36,642 nt of DNA from contig CAYWNK010000028.1 of the NCBI GenBank assembly GCA_964459495.1, forward strand, positions 1-36,642, written 5' to 3'. The first letter of the stretch is position 1, and every line of letters starts with the position of its first letter. The position numbers and the translations under genes are program-made. This stretch comes from CAYWNK01 sp964459495 (GTDB lineage Bacteria; Planctomycetota; UBA1135; GCA-002686595). Under the pieces are notes generated by a model. It was not told the origin of the DNA, made no database searches, and saw only the letters and a program-made list of their open reading frames with translations. This document shows positions 17,412-25,052 of this stretch, one piece after another.

Positions 17412-18968
17412 ATGCGAACCACCCTCTCGACCCTCTTCACGGCTCTCCTCCTCACCACCGCCAATGCGGCCGCCCAGAGTGAAGTCGCTGTGGTTTGGAA
17501 CCTCCCCACGGGCTCCCAGCCACCGCGCTCGGTGGCCGTCTCCGACAGCGGGATCACGTACATCCTGCTGAGTGGCGGCGTAGTCCAGGCGATCGACCTG
17601 GACGGCGACCTGCTGTGGACCCACCAGGCTCCGACCAACTCCAGTGACCTCGCCGTCCACTCGGCTGGTGGCGTATCCATCGTCGGCTCGATCAGCGAAT
17701 CGGACCCCTTGATCCCCGATCCGCTCGGTGCCGTGGACGGCTTCTTCCAGACCCTCGCAGCGGACGGCACCCCCCTCGGAGCCCAGAGAATTGGCGGAGC
17801 TGGATTCGACGGCCTCACCGCCGTGGCCGCGACCGGCCTAGACCTCGTCTTCAGCGGCACCTCCACCTCAGCGAACTTCGGCGCTCCCGGTACGGTCGAA
17901 GGGCCCGTATTCGGCCGGATCGATGGGAGCGGAGCGCTTGTCTGGGTCACGCGCCTCCCCGTGGCGAGTCCGAATTCCGCCACCCTCGAGGACATCGCTG
18001 TCCGGCCCGACGGATCGGGACACGCGGTCGGAAGTTTTTTCATCAACGGCTCGTTCTCTACGCAGCGCCTGATCGTCCACTTCGACGCCGCCGGTGCCCT
18101 ACAGGAGAGCATCGGCCAGACCGGCGTTTGGGTCGACGCCGATCATCTCCCCACCGGTGACCTGGTGGTGTCTGGCAACAGCTACGGGGGGACGGGCTTC
18201 CTCGGCTTTGGTTGCAAGATCACCGGGTCCCAGTGGTGCATCACGATGCGCGAGGGAATCGGCGGTCTCCAAAGCGCAGTCCACACTGGAGTGGTCTTTG
18301 GAGGCGACGTCATCTTCGGTGCGACCCAGGCCGGATTCCCCGGCAGCACGCCGGAACGCACCGGACTCGTGCGCGTCGACGCTGTCACGGGCGCCGCGAG
18401 CCCCTTCCTCGACATCCGGTTGGACATGGCTGCTCTCGCCATCGCCGGGGATGCAGAGATCGACCCCAGGGGAGGCATCCGCACGACCTATCGGAACGTG
18501 GACTTCACCGAGGTGGGTGTGCTGCGCATCGCGCCGCTGGATCCCTTCGAGGCTCAGGTCTGCGCCGGCCAAGCCAATTCGACCGGTTCCCCCGCGGTCC
18601 TGGGGGCTGCCGGCAGCCCCCAGCTCGCCGCCGACGAGCTCACGCTGTTCGTGAACGGGGCCCCGCCCCAGCAAACCACCCTCTTCCTCGCAAGCCGCAC
18701 CGGTGGCTTCACGCCCGGTGCGGGCGGTAGCCAAGGCAACCTCTGCCTGGGAGGTTCCATCGGACGCTTCAGCGGTCCGGGCGAGATCCGGGTTTCCTCC
18801 GCTCAGGGCAGAGCTGCCCTGCACGTGAACCTCGCCCAGCTCCCCGAGGGAGGCGCTTCGAGCGCAGCGATGGCCGGGGAAACCTGGAACTTCCAGGCCT
18901 GGTACCGGGACGTGAATCCCGGCCCGACGAGCAACTTTTCCTCGGCCGTCGCAGTCACGTTTCAATAG
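17412..18968 (+). CDS. Secreted beta-repeat protein with planctomycete C-terminal module
   Basis: 518 residues. A signal peptide ('TLFTALLLTTANAAAQ') is followed by propeller-like beta repeats: 'SVAVSDSGITYILLSGG', 'VVQAIDLDGDLLWTHQAP' and 'LPTGDLVVSGNSYGG'. This resembles the SBBP/PQQ-type repeats found in extracellular proteins. The C-terminal about 110 residues form a separate module with 'GGSQGNLCLGGSIGRF' and the ending 'FQAWYRDVNPGPTSNFSSA'. Nearly the same module ends the protein at 30401 to 31906, so it is a shared domain, perhaps for cell-surface targeting or assembly. Two conserved cysteines ('AQVCAGQ', 'NLCLGG') may form a disulfide. No enzymatic motif is seen. Start choice rests on the signal peptide; no Shine-Dalgarno is visible. 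Confidence 0.8.
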   Translation: MRTTLSTLFTALLLTTANAAAQSEVAVVWNLPTGSQPPRSVAVSDSGITYILLSGGVVQAIDLDGDLLWTHQAPTNSSDLAVHSAGGVSIVGSISESDPLIPDPLGAVDGFFQTLAADGTPLGAQRIGGAGFDGLTAVAATGLDLVFSGTSTSANFGAPGTVEGPVFGRIDGSGALVWVTRLPVASPNSATLEDIAVRPDGSGHAVGSFFINGSFSTQRLIVHFDAAGALQESIGQTGVWVDADHLPTGDLVVSGNSYGGTGFLGFGCKITGSQWCITMREGIGGLQSAVHTGVVFGGDVIFGATQAGFPGSTPERTGLVRVDAVTGAASPFLDIRLDMAALAIAGDAEIDPRGGIRTTYRNVDFTEVGVLRIAPLDPFEAQVCAGQANSTGSPAVLGAAGSPQLAADELTLFVNGAPPQQTTLFLASRTGGFTPGAGGSQGNLCLGGSIGRFSGPGEIRVSSAQGRAALHVNLAQLPEGGASSAAMAGETWNFQAWYRDVNPGPTSNFSSAVAVTFQ

Positions 18969-19033
18969 CAGAGCTGCTCCTCCGCCGGTCCCCCTGGGAC
19001 TGGCGCCGCCGGCCCCCCCGGGTGAAGGACAGG

Positions 19034-19049
19034 GCATTCCTAGGAATGC
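19034..19049. promoter_or_regulatory. Perfect palindrome, copy 2
   Basis: The same 16-mer as at 3602 to 3617 (GCATTCCTAGGAATGC), here extended by one pair to an 18-bp perfect palindrome (19033 to 19050). It lies 65 bases after the stop of the secreted beta-repeat gene and about 90 bases before the start of the beta-helix gene. No T-run follows, so a terminator is unlikely. Confidence 0.5.
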
Positions 19050-19141
19050 CAGGAACCGCAACATGATTGGGCTCGCGCGGGGTCCTGCGCGGGTGGGGTG
19101 CCCCCCCCCACCCGCTCACCCCTTTTCACGAAGGACCGCCC

Positions 19142-20740
19142 ATGCTCGCCCGATTCGCCTGCTTGCTGCTCGCCTGCTCCTCCCTCGCATCCGCCCAGAA
19201 CCGTGTGTGGGTCGACCCGGTGTTCGGCGACGATTCCACTGGAACGAACGACCCGGATCTCCCCTTCCGAACGATTACGGCCGCGGCCACAGCCGTCGAA
19301 GCCATGTTTCCGGCGAGCGAACGTTTCGTCCTCATCAAGCCTGGAGAATATGGAGTTTCATCCGGCGAGATCTTTCCGCTTGAGCCCTTGGCCGGCACCC
19401 GGCTCATCGGCCTTGGGGGCTCCGGGCAAACTCGGCTGTATCGCCACAATGGAGCGCTGGTTCGTTTCGCTGTGGAGTCCGGCATGGCGCCCTCGATTGC
19501 AGGCTTGCAGGTCGGGGGTTCTTCAAGCGTAGGGAACACTTCGCAGGAGTTCGGTGTGCACTACCAGGGCCTTGAGCAACTCAGCGTCACCGACTGTGCC
19601 TTGCATGGTCTTGCCACCGGCGTATCGAGCCCGCGCGTGGCCGTAACGGACTCCGACTTTCACTCGGTTCAAAGGGGCATTCAAACGGTCTGGGGAGACG
19701 AGATGAACCCCATCGCTATCGAACGCTGCTCGTTCGAGGAATTCGGCTTCGCGATCCTCGTCCACATGGAAGGCACATTCGACAATGAGTGCCTGATCCG
19801 CGATGTGACATTCATGGACGGTGAATCAGTCTTCGATGTCCTGGCCTGCTACAGCAACGGCGCCCGAATGAACCTTGCGGTCGAACGCTGCTCGATCACG
19901 GATGTGAACTCCCCCTTCCATGGCGGGATCTGGGCCCTTTCGTCCTCCCTCAGGTTCAACATCAAGATCTCCGATAGCCTCCTTGCGGCCCGCGATTCTG
20001 CGATCCACTGCAGCCAGGGCACGACCGGGGACGTCGAGCTCCTTCGTTGCACGGTCGACGGCTTGGGCATGAGTCCGTATCCAGGAAACGACGTGGACGA
20101 GTTGGACCTGATCGACTGCATTTCGGTAGGTCACTCCGTCGACGACGCGGGCGGCGCAAACGCGGAAAACTGCTACCTGCAGTCCAGCCCCTCCATCGGA
20201 ACGATGGGGAACCTGACGGCTGCGAGCCCGGGCTTCCGTTCCCCCGCGACCGGGGACTACCGCCTGCTGTGGAACTCGGTCTGCGTCGATGCCGCCGGCG
20301 CGTCCGCCATTGGAACAGACGCAGACGGCCTCCCCCGCAACGTCGACGGAAACCTGGACGGCGGGGCCGTCTCCGACCTGGGCGCCCACGAGCTGCAGAC
20401 CCTGGCCCTTCCGGCCGAAGTCCCCCTGGGCGGCTCCTACTCGATCGAGCTACTCGGTCCCCCGGGCGGCACGTACCAGCTGCTCTTCTCGCGCACTGGC
20501 CTAGCCCAACAGCCCCTGGCCACCCCCTTCGGCGACTACTACCTGCCCCCGCCGACCTCCACACGTTTGCTCACCGGCAGCTACAACTCCGGAACCGGCA
20601 CACAGATCCCGCTCGGGGTTCCGAACCTCGCGAGCTTCGTCGGCATGGAGTTCGCGTTCCAAGCAATGGCCTACGACAGCTCCCTGCCCGGCGGCGCCGC
20701 CCTGAGCCAGGCCGCGCTGATGACGGTCACGATCGACTAG
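19142..20740 (+). CDS. Secreted DUF1565/right-handed beta-helix protein
   Basis: 532 residues from the ATG at 19142, with AAGGA about 7 bases upstream; the frame is open before it but the signal peptide 'LARFACLLLACSSLASAQ' settles the start. It begins with 'VWVDPVFGDDSTGTNDPD' and 'PFRTITAAATAVEAM', the DUF1565 signature found at the head of parallel beta-helix proteins. Repeats of about 20 to 25 residues with 'CSFEEFGFAILV', 'CSITDVNSPFHGGIWAL', 'CTVDGLGM' and 'DCISVGHSVDD' follow, the Cys marking successive coils. A closing motif 'DADGLPRNVDGNLDGG..DLGAHE' is typical of this class. The last about 100 residues form a beta domain with 'GMEFAFQAMAYDSSL', related in style to the modules of the neighbouring secreted proteins. 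A surface or polysaccharide-binding role is likely but no catalytic residues are evident. Confidence 0.82.
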   Translation: MLARFACLLLACSSLASAQNRVWVDPVFGDDSTGTNDPDLPFRTITAAATAVEAMFPASERFVLIKPGEYGVSSGEIFPLEPLAGTRLIGLGGSGQTRLYRHNGALVRFAVESGMAPSIAGLQVGGSSSVGNTSQEFGVHYQGLEQLSVTDCALHGLATGVSSPRVAVTDSDFHSVQRGIQTVWGDEMNPIAIERCSFEEFGFAILVHMEGTFDNECLIRDVTFMDGESVFDVLACYSNGARMNLAVERCSITDVNSPFHGGIWALSSSLRFNIKISDSLLAARDSAIHCSQGTTGDVELLRCTVDGLGMSPYPGNDVDELDLIDCISVGHSVDDAGGANAENCYLQSSPSIGTMGNLTAASPGFRSPATGDYRLLWNSVCVDAAGASAIGTDADGLPRNVDGNLDGGAVSDLGAHELQTLALPAEVPLGGSYSIELLGPPGGTYQLLFSRTGLAQQPLATPFGDYYLPPPTSTRLLTGSYNSGTGTQIPLGVPNLASFVGMEFAFQAMAYDSSLPGGAALSQAALMTVTID

Positions 20741-20990
20741 CCCGGCCGCAGGTCGAGACCGGCCCGGCCCGCGCAGCGCTGAGAATGGCCAAGGAAGTCC
20801 GCAGGAGTGGCAATTCCAAACCATGGGTTGCGAGCACGTTGGGAGTGCGGGGGAACTGATTCCAGAGCCCTCCCCCGAGCACGGAGACAGACTCACATCC
20901 TTGGCTCCAGAGAGCTCACCGAGCGGCCCCCCCTAGGCCTAGCTCCGTCTGTGGCGTGGGCGCGCTGGCTCGACCCGTAAGGCTCTGTCC

Positions 20991-21500
20991 GCAAAACCAG
21001 GTGGGCCACGATGCGCCTGGTCGTTTCTGGCTCCGGGAATCGGTGAGATCCTGCGCTTCCGCTGCGTCGGGCTCCATGGCGCTCGGTTTGCGCCGATCGG
21101 CATCATGCTCGAGAACATCGATCGCAACGTGAACCGCTACCCGCCGCTCTGGTACCCGCGCTCGCGGGCGGTCGTGACCAAGCCGCGCTTCGTGCTCGAC
21201 CCGACCGGCGCCCTGCGCCCCGTGCCGCAACCTTTCTCAACCCGCCTCGAACTTTGCAAGGCCGTGCTCGACGGCAGCGTGCTCGAGCGCGTTCGTGCCG
21301 ATGAGTACTGGTTCGACCAGCCAGCGCCCGGGCTCGCGCGCTTTTCCGCCATCGGCCGGCTTCTTCTGTCAGGTCAGACCAAGGTGGCCCGGCAAGCCGC
21401 ACCGGATCAGGCCCTGTACGGCAGTGGCCACCTGAACGCGGCGGGCAATGCGATCGTGACTAGGGAGCTCACGGCCTGGCTGAAGGCACAGCTCCAGTAG
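20991..21500 (+). pseudogene. Decayed SGNH/GDSL-like hydrolase gene
   Basis: In one frame the text 'APIGIMLENIDRNVNRYPP' then 'LWYPRSR' and 'KPRFVLDPTGALRPVPQPFS' matches the middle of large SGNH-hydrolase-like proteins known from planctomycetes, and 'YGSGHLNAAGNAIVTRELTA' matches their last catalytic block (the His of the Ser/Asp-His pair). The upstream part 'APGIGEILRFR' looks like a worn 'PGYGTDQ.LLRYR'. The N-terminal GDS block with the nucleophile serine is missing, and about 70 to 100 residues between the 'ARFSAIGRLL' region and the final block are deleted. The longest piece with an ATG runs from 21105. It is therefore a truncated, internally deleted relic. The family assignment is from memory of the motif pattern. 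Confidence 0.55.
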
Positions 21501-21586
21501 GTCGGAACGCCAGCGCGTCAGCTTGGACGGGGACCACCCCTTCGCTGCGTATCCCAAGTTCTGGGGGCCTTGCTACTCTGATTTTC

Positions 21587-22051
21587 ATGCCGATTGAGGC
21601 CATGCCCACCCGGCCAGGACAATTTCGGCCCATGCCCACCGCCAAGAGGTCCACGGCCGCCATTGAGCAGCTGCAATCCTCGGTCGCTGCGAAACGACGG
21701 GCTCGCCTCAATGGCAGCACTCGGGCTCGCGGCGAATCACGTACCTACCATGTTGTTGCGACCGGCGGCAGCGCGATCCTCCGCCTGCTCTATCTGGTTG
21801 GTCTTGTTGCCCAACTATTCATAGACCCCATCCTGGTCGCCTCGCTCCTATGCATGCTGACCATCATGAAGCTTGCAGAGCCCGCCGAGGAGGATGTCTC
21901 CCCACTCTCCTGGAGGATGTGCATGTCCTTCGTGCTGGGCCTCGGGCTTGCATCCCTGCTCCCCGTACCACAGGAGCATTGGAGTAGTTTCGCTTTGCTC
22001 GCAGCCAGCCTGACTTATGCCTGGTCAGCGCGGCTCGTGAAGCGAGCCTAG
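21587..22051 (+). CDS. Small membrane protein of unknown function
   Basis: 154 residues; ATG codons at 21587, 21602 and 21632 are all possible starts. The first about 50 residues are polar and basic ('AAKRRARLNGSTRARGESR'). The rest contains hydrophobic segments 'AILRLLYLVGLVAQLFI', 'PILVASLLCMLTIM', 'MCMSFVLGLGLASLLPV' and 'FALLAASLTYAWSA', consistent with three to four membrane helices. No family recognised. It has no close neighbour on its strand; a gene-poor stretch of about 1.2 kb follows. Composition is less GC-biased than the left half of the window, as are most genes from here on. Confidence 0.5.
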   Translation: MPIEAMPTRPGQFRPMPTAKRSTAAIEQLQSSVAAKRRARLNGSTRARGESRTYHVVATGGSAILRLLYLVGLVAQLFIDPILVASLLCMLTIMKLAEPAEEDVSPLSWRMCMSFVLGLGLASLLPVPQEHWSSFALLAASLTYAWSARLVKRA

Positions 22052-22379
22052 CGGTCAACCAAGCTGCTAGCCGGAGGGGGTTTGGAGCCCGTCATCCATG
22101 TATCCCGCATTTGCCTGACGCAGCTCACACGAGTTGGGATGGACACGGGGTCATTGCTCGATCGCCGTCAGTTCCTCCGAACTCCCGACCCATCGATGGC
22201 CGCTCGCCACCAGGAGAGCCCCATGGTTTCAACGACCGACCCCCGCGCTCCTGTTTTCCGAAACGGCTCCGTCGTGCGATACGGCCACGGGCAAGCGAAG
22301 ACCTCAGGCTCCTTGGAAGAGCGCCTGCTCGACATGGTCTTTCGGGGCGGCGCTACCCTCGAGGCTCTGTGACAAGAGA
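22052..22379. other. Gene-poor stretch upstream of the transposase relic
   Basis: No convincing gene. Short frames on both strands (up to 96 residues) show no recognisable motif and no clear ribosome binding site. On the minus strand it is the continuation past the IS91-type fragment and may contain more of its decayed 3' end. Confidence 0.4.
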
Positions 22380-22644
22380 TGTTGGCCGCCGGACAGGCCG
22401 GGAACCTGGGCACCAACTCCGCTAGGCGCTCCAGGAAAGTGAGTGGGTCCAAGACAAAGGCCTGCGCGCCATCTCTCCATAGGCGGCGGAGATGCCAGCT
22501 GACCTTTCCGCCTTCGCGCAACTGGAGCCGGCCCTCGACCAAGGGAGGGCACGTTACGTAGCGGCACAGGTGCTCAAGCGCGCCACGGTTCGCGCCATCG
22601 ATCCGGACTTCAGCGTGGAGGGAGAAGCCCGCTTCGGTGTGACA
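22380..22644 (-). pseudogene. Fragment of an IS91-type (Y2/IS801-like) transposase
   Basis: A frame of about 88 residues reads 'GFSLHAEVRIDGANRGALEH', 'LCRYVTCPPLVEGRLQLR', 'KVSWHLRRLWRDGAQAFVLD' and 'PLTFLERLAELVPRFP'. This matches the C-terminal segment of IS91/IS801-family transposases, where the family text is of the type 'FSLHA.V.v.a.dR..LE.LCRY..RPPLA' and 'FdPl.fLeRLAaLvPrP'. The following 'YHGV.APn' block is lost or out of frame, and nothing upstream resembles the catalytic HUH or Tyr motifs. It is a short remnant. No element ends were found. Confidence 0.65.
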
Positions 22645-23231
22645 CAGGGGCGACCGAAGAGCTCGCTTGGGCAGGTGATCCTGGGAGGCATGGGAGGCCG
22701 GCTGACGGGGAAGGGGGGCTCCGGAGTCTGGGCCGAGAGCGACTGGGGGGTTAGACCCACCGCTTGCCCGCCCCGTTGGGTCAGGACGGGAACCCGCACT
22801 TCTCCACCGGGCCGCGGCGCGCGGAATTCGAGCACGACCGGCTTCCGGCCGAGGAACAGCACGTCTCCCATGGATGACAACTCGGGTGGAGCCTCGAGAA
22901 CGAGCAGACGCTTCGCCGAGGAAAAGGGGGGTTCGGGCGACCAATACTCGGGAACGAAGTGGCAGTACGGAGCCCGTCTGCGAAGAGGCCGGATTCACTC
23001 CGAACCTGTTTGACATGCGCAAGGTGACGGGCACGCGCGGGTGACCCGCGGGCTACGCCGGTAGGGGCGCCAGTGCTGGGCGTGCTCCCACGAAAGCGCC
23101 ACGCTGGCCACCATTCAGCCCCCAGGGCCGAGTAAAGCCCTGAAATCGTCCACCGCTTGACAGGATCGGAAGACTGTGGTCCTTTGGAGTCCTCACCTTT
23201 TTGTACTCACCTTTCATCATTCGGGCCTGCC
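22645..23231. other. Gene-free stretch before the four-gene cluster
   Basis: No frame on either strand gives a plausible protein. A long minus-strand frame covers part of it, but its text is Arg/Ser/Pro-rich and typical of chance high-GC reading. A 6-bp hairpin CGCGGG/CCCGCG sits at 23036 to 23050. The last about 100 bases probably contain the promoter of the gene starting at 23232. Confidence 0.4.
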
Positions 23232-23879
23232 ATGTTCGATCGAGATGACTTGTTTGCCAGGCATGATCCTTTCGGTAGCTTTGCTGCGTCCATAGCGAAG
23301 TTACCTGCTCCTGAGAACGCTTTTCACCTTGAGACGGCACTGGACGCGTGCTCCGGGATCAGCAAAGCCGAGATCCTAGAGAGGCTCCTCGAATGCCGAG
23401 AGGGCATGGACGTTCGACCTTCGGTCCTACGCGCGATTCATGAAAAAGCCATGCTGATCGATGCATTCGAAGCGTTTCGGATCACGGCCATGAATATCGG
23501 CGCTCGATTGACAAAAGGGTCCTCGGTACTGAAAAGGCGGGACTGGATGGCGCGTGAAGCACTCCAGGCAGTCAGTGCCTGTGTCCTGCAGGAGCAGCGG
23601 AGATGCGCCGCGCAAGAAACAATTCAGGACCCCCTGCCAGACCATCATGCGAGCCTGCGCCGGGTCTTTGACATCGCCCCGCATCTGCTTCGCTATGCGA
23701 CCACGCGGATTAACGACCTTTGCGATGAGCAGCGGATTCCGATCGTGCGCGTCTTTCTGCAAGGCATCCCGATTCACGAGGTCGTTCTTGGGTCCCAGCG
23801 TTCGATGGCCGAGCTGACCCAGTCCATGAAGGTTGGACTGATGACTTTGCAGCTCGAACAAATCGACGGCTCGGAGTAG
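23232..23879 (+). CDS. Unknown alpha-helical protein, first gene of surface-protein cluster
   Basis: 215 residues from the ATG at 23232 (MFDRDDLFARHD); the frame extends upstream, but this start gives a coherent polar N-terminus. The sequence is mostly alpha-helical with no signal peptide. The final 50 residues, 'IPIVRVFLQGIPIHEVVLGS' then 'QRSMAELTQSMKVGLMTLQ', resemble a helix-turn-helix of the sigma-factor region 4 or RHS-like kind ('..LeG.p..EVA..lg.S.a.v...l..gl'), but the match is weak and no region 2 can be shown. It is followed after 5 bases by the next gene. The cluster order (possible regulator, helical protein, small secreted peptide, large anchored protein) suggests that it controls or assists production of the large surface protein (inference). 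Confidence 0.6.
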   Translation: MFDRDDLFARHDPFGSFAASIAKLPAPENAFHLETALDACSGISKAEILERLLECREGMDVRPSVLRAIHEKAMLIDAFEAFRITAMNIGARLTKGSSVLKRRDWMAREALQAVSACVLQEQRRCAAQETIQDPLPDHHASLRRVFDIAPHLLRYATTRINDLCDEQRIPIVRVFLQGIPIHEVVLGSQRSMAELTQSMKVGLMTLQLEQIDGSE

Positions 23880-23884
23880 CTGGA

Positions 23885-24760
23885 ATGTCAGCCTGGCGGA
23901 TGGAAGAGATCTTGAAGGGGCTTGCGCACGCGAGCCTCTGCACTTCTCACCAACAGTCGGAAGCTCTCTACCTTGGCGAAGGCATCCTTGTTTCCCAACG
24001 AATGAATGACCCTACGGAGCTTGCCGAAGCATTACTGGCCAGTACTGGCCAGCAGCTAGCGCAGACAATCCGCGCTCGCCTGCTCGGGTCTGTCTACGGC
24101 CGCTACTACCTTGTCGACGGATCCGCAGACCGCTTCCAGGGCTGGGATGGGACGGATGAGGATCAATTGGAGGAGCTCGTAAGATCCTGCCGCGAGGATG
24201 GCCTGATTTCCGAGCAGTCGGCCTTTCGCCCTCCTCGTGGCGCCGAGGGAACCATCTGGGCATGCCAACTTGCAGAGACCCTATGGCCAACAGACCAGGG
24301 CAAGCTGCGGCTAGGGCTCGCGTTCCAAGCATCGGGCCGTAGCACTCTGGCCTTGCGTTGCTTTGACCGGGTCGTCAAGAATGCAGTCGTCCCGAGCATG
24401 GCTCTCCTGGCCCAAGTCCTGACAATCAACTGCGAGTTGCATGACAAGCAGTACGAAGCAGCAGCGAACCTGGCCAAAAGAGCCGTCCGGCTCGCTCCCG
24501 AAGCCTCTGGGGTCGTCGTTACATCCCTCCTCGCCGGGATCCAGGCCAATGATCTGCCGCTGATTCGGGAGGCGGCCTACCGCCTGGATGAACTGGGCCC
24601 CAAGGCCCACACCAGCCTGGATCTCTTAACCGAGAAACGGGCGCGAAGGATCCGTGACGGTCTCCAGGACCCTCCCCGCCGGCTTCCTCGCAGGGCAAGA
24701 GCCTATATGCGTGAGAATTCCCTTCGTGTCTATCACCTCAACGATCACCGCCATGACTAG
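23885..24760 (+). CDS. TPR-like alpha-helical protein, second gene of the cluster
   Basis: 291 residues, start ATG five bases after the previous stop. No signal peptide or membrane segment. The middle part (about residues 135 to 235) has helix pairs of TPR style: 'KLRLGLAFQASGRSTLALRC', 'AQVLTINCELHDKQYEAAAN', 'LAKRAVRLAPEASGVVVTSL' and 'IREAAYRLDELGPKAHTSLD'. 'A.RLAPEAS' after an amphipathic helix is a common TPR ending. The N-terminal part ('MEEILKGLAHASLCTSHQQS') matches nothing I know. The last residues are strongly basic (Arg/His-rich). Role unknown; TPR-like proteins usually mediate protein contacts. Confidence 0.6.
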   Translation: MSAWRMEEILKGLAHASLCTSHQQSEALYLGEGILVSQRMNDPTELAEALLASTGQQLAQTIRARLLGSVYGRYYLVDGSADRFQGWDGTDEDQLEELVRSCREDGLISEQSAFRPPRGAEGTIWACQLAETLWPTDQGKLRLGLAFQASGRSTLALRCFDRVVKNAVVPSMALLAQVLTINCELHDKQYEAAANLAKRAVRLAPEASGVVVTSLLAGIQANDLPLIREAAYRLDELGPKAHTSLDLLTEKRARRIRDGLQDPPRRLPRRARAYMRENSLRVYHLNDHRHD

Positions 24761-24917
24761 GCTCGTCTTTCTGCTCCTCTGCTTGTCCCTCTGCCCATCG
24801 GACACGCAAGGCCAAGCCCTGGCCACCTCCATGTCGATGTCAAATGCCGCCTTGGGAGGAGGAGTTGGCCCCGTCCCCGCCCAGCGTTCGAATCAGGCCC
24901 AGACTCCCCCGCCCTAG
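24753..24917 (+). CDS. Small secreted peptide
   Basis: 54 residues from the ATG at 24753, which overlaps the end of the TPR-like gene by 8 bases (ATGACTAG). It has a signal-peptide-like start, 'MTRLVFLLLCLSLCPSD', with a possible cleavage near 'TQGQA', and then a short mature part of about 30 residues rich in Ser, Met, Gly, Gln and Pro ('SMSMSNAALGGGVGPVPAQ'). There is no recognisable family. The coupled start supports translation. It could be a tiny exported peptide or a leader-like gene. The 135 bases after it hold no gene. Confidence 0.4.
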   Translation: MTRLVFLLLCLSLCPSDTQGQALATSMSMSNAALGGGVGPVPAQRSNQAQTPPP

Positions 24918-25052
24918 CTCCACCGTCTTTGGGGTTGAACGCGCCATTTCTCCAATCGACCGACCGCACTGGCCTTTTGCATCTTGTTGGAAGACTGCAC
25001 ACGAACTCGTAGGCACCTCATGCCGATCCCGTTGAACTCTCCGGGCTAGAAT

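Noticed and set aside
18099..19064. Minus-strand frame of 321 codons opposite the secreted beta-repeat gene
   Set aside because: No motifs, unlikely composition, and the plus strand carries a signal peptide and a domain conserved elsewhere in the window.
22168..23034. Minus-strand frame of 288 codons as a complete gene
   Set aside because: Only the central about 88 residues resemble a known protein (IS91-type transposase); both ends are Arg/Ser/Pro-rich noise, so it is treated as a relic.
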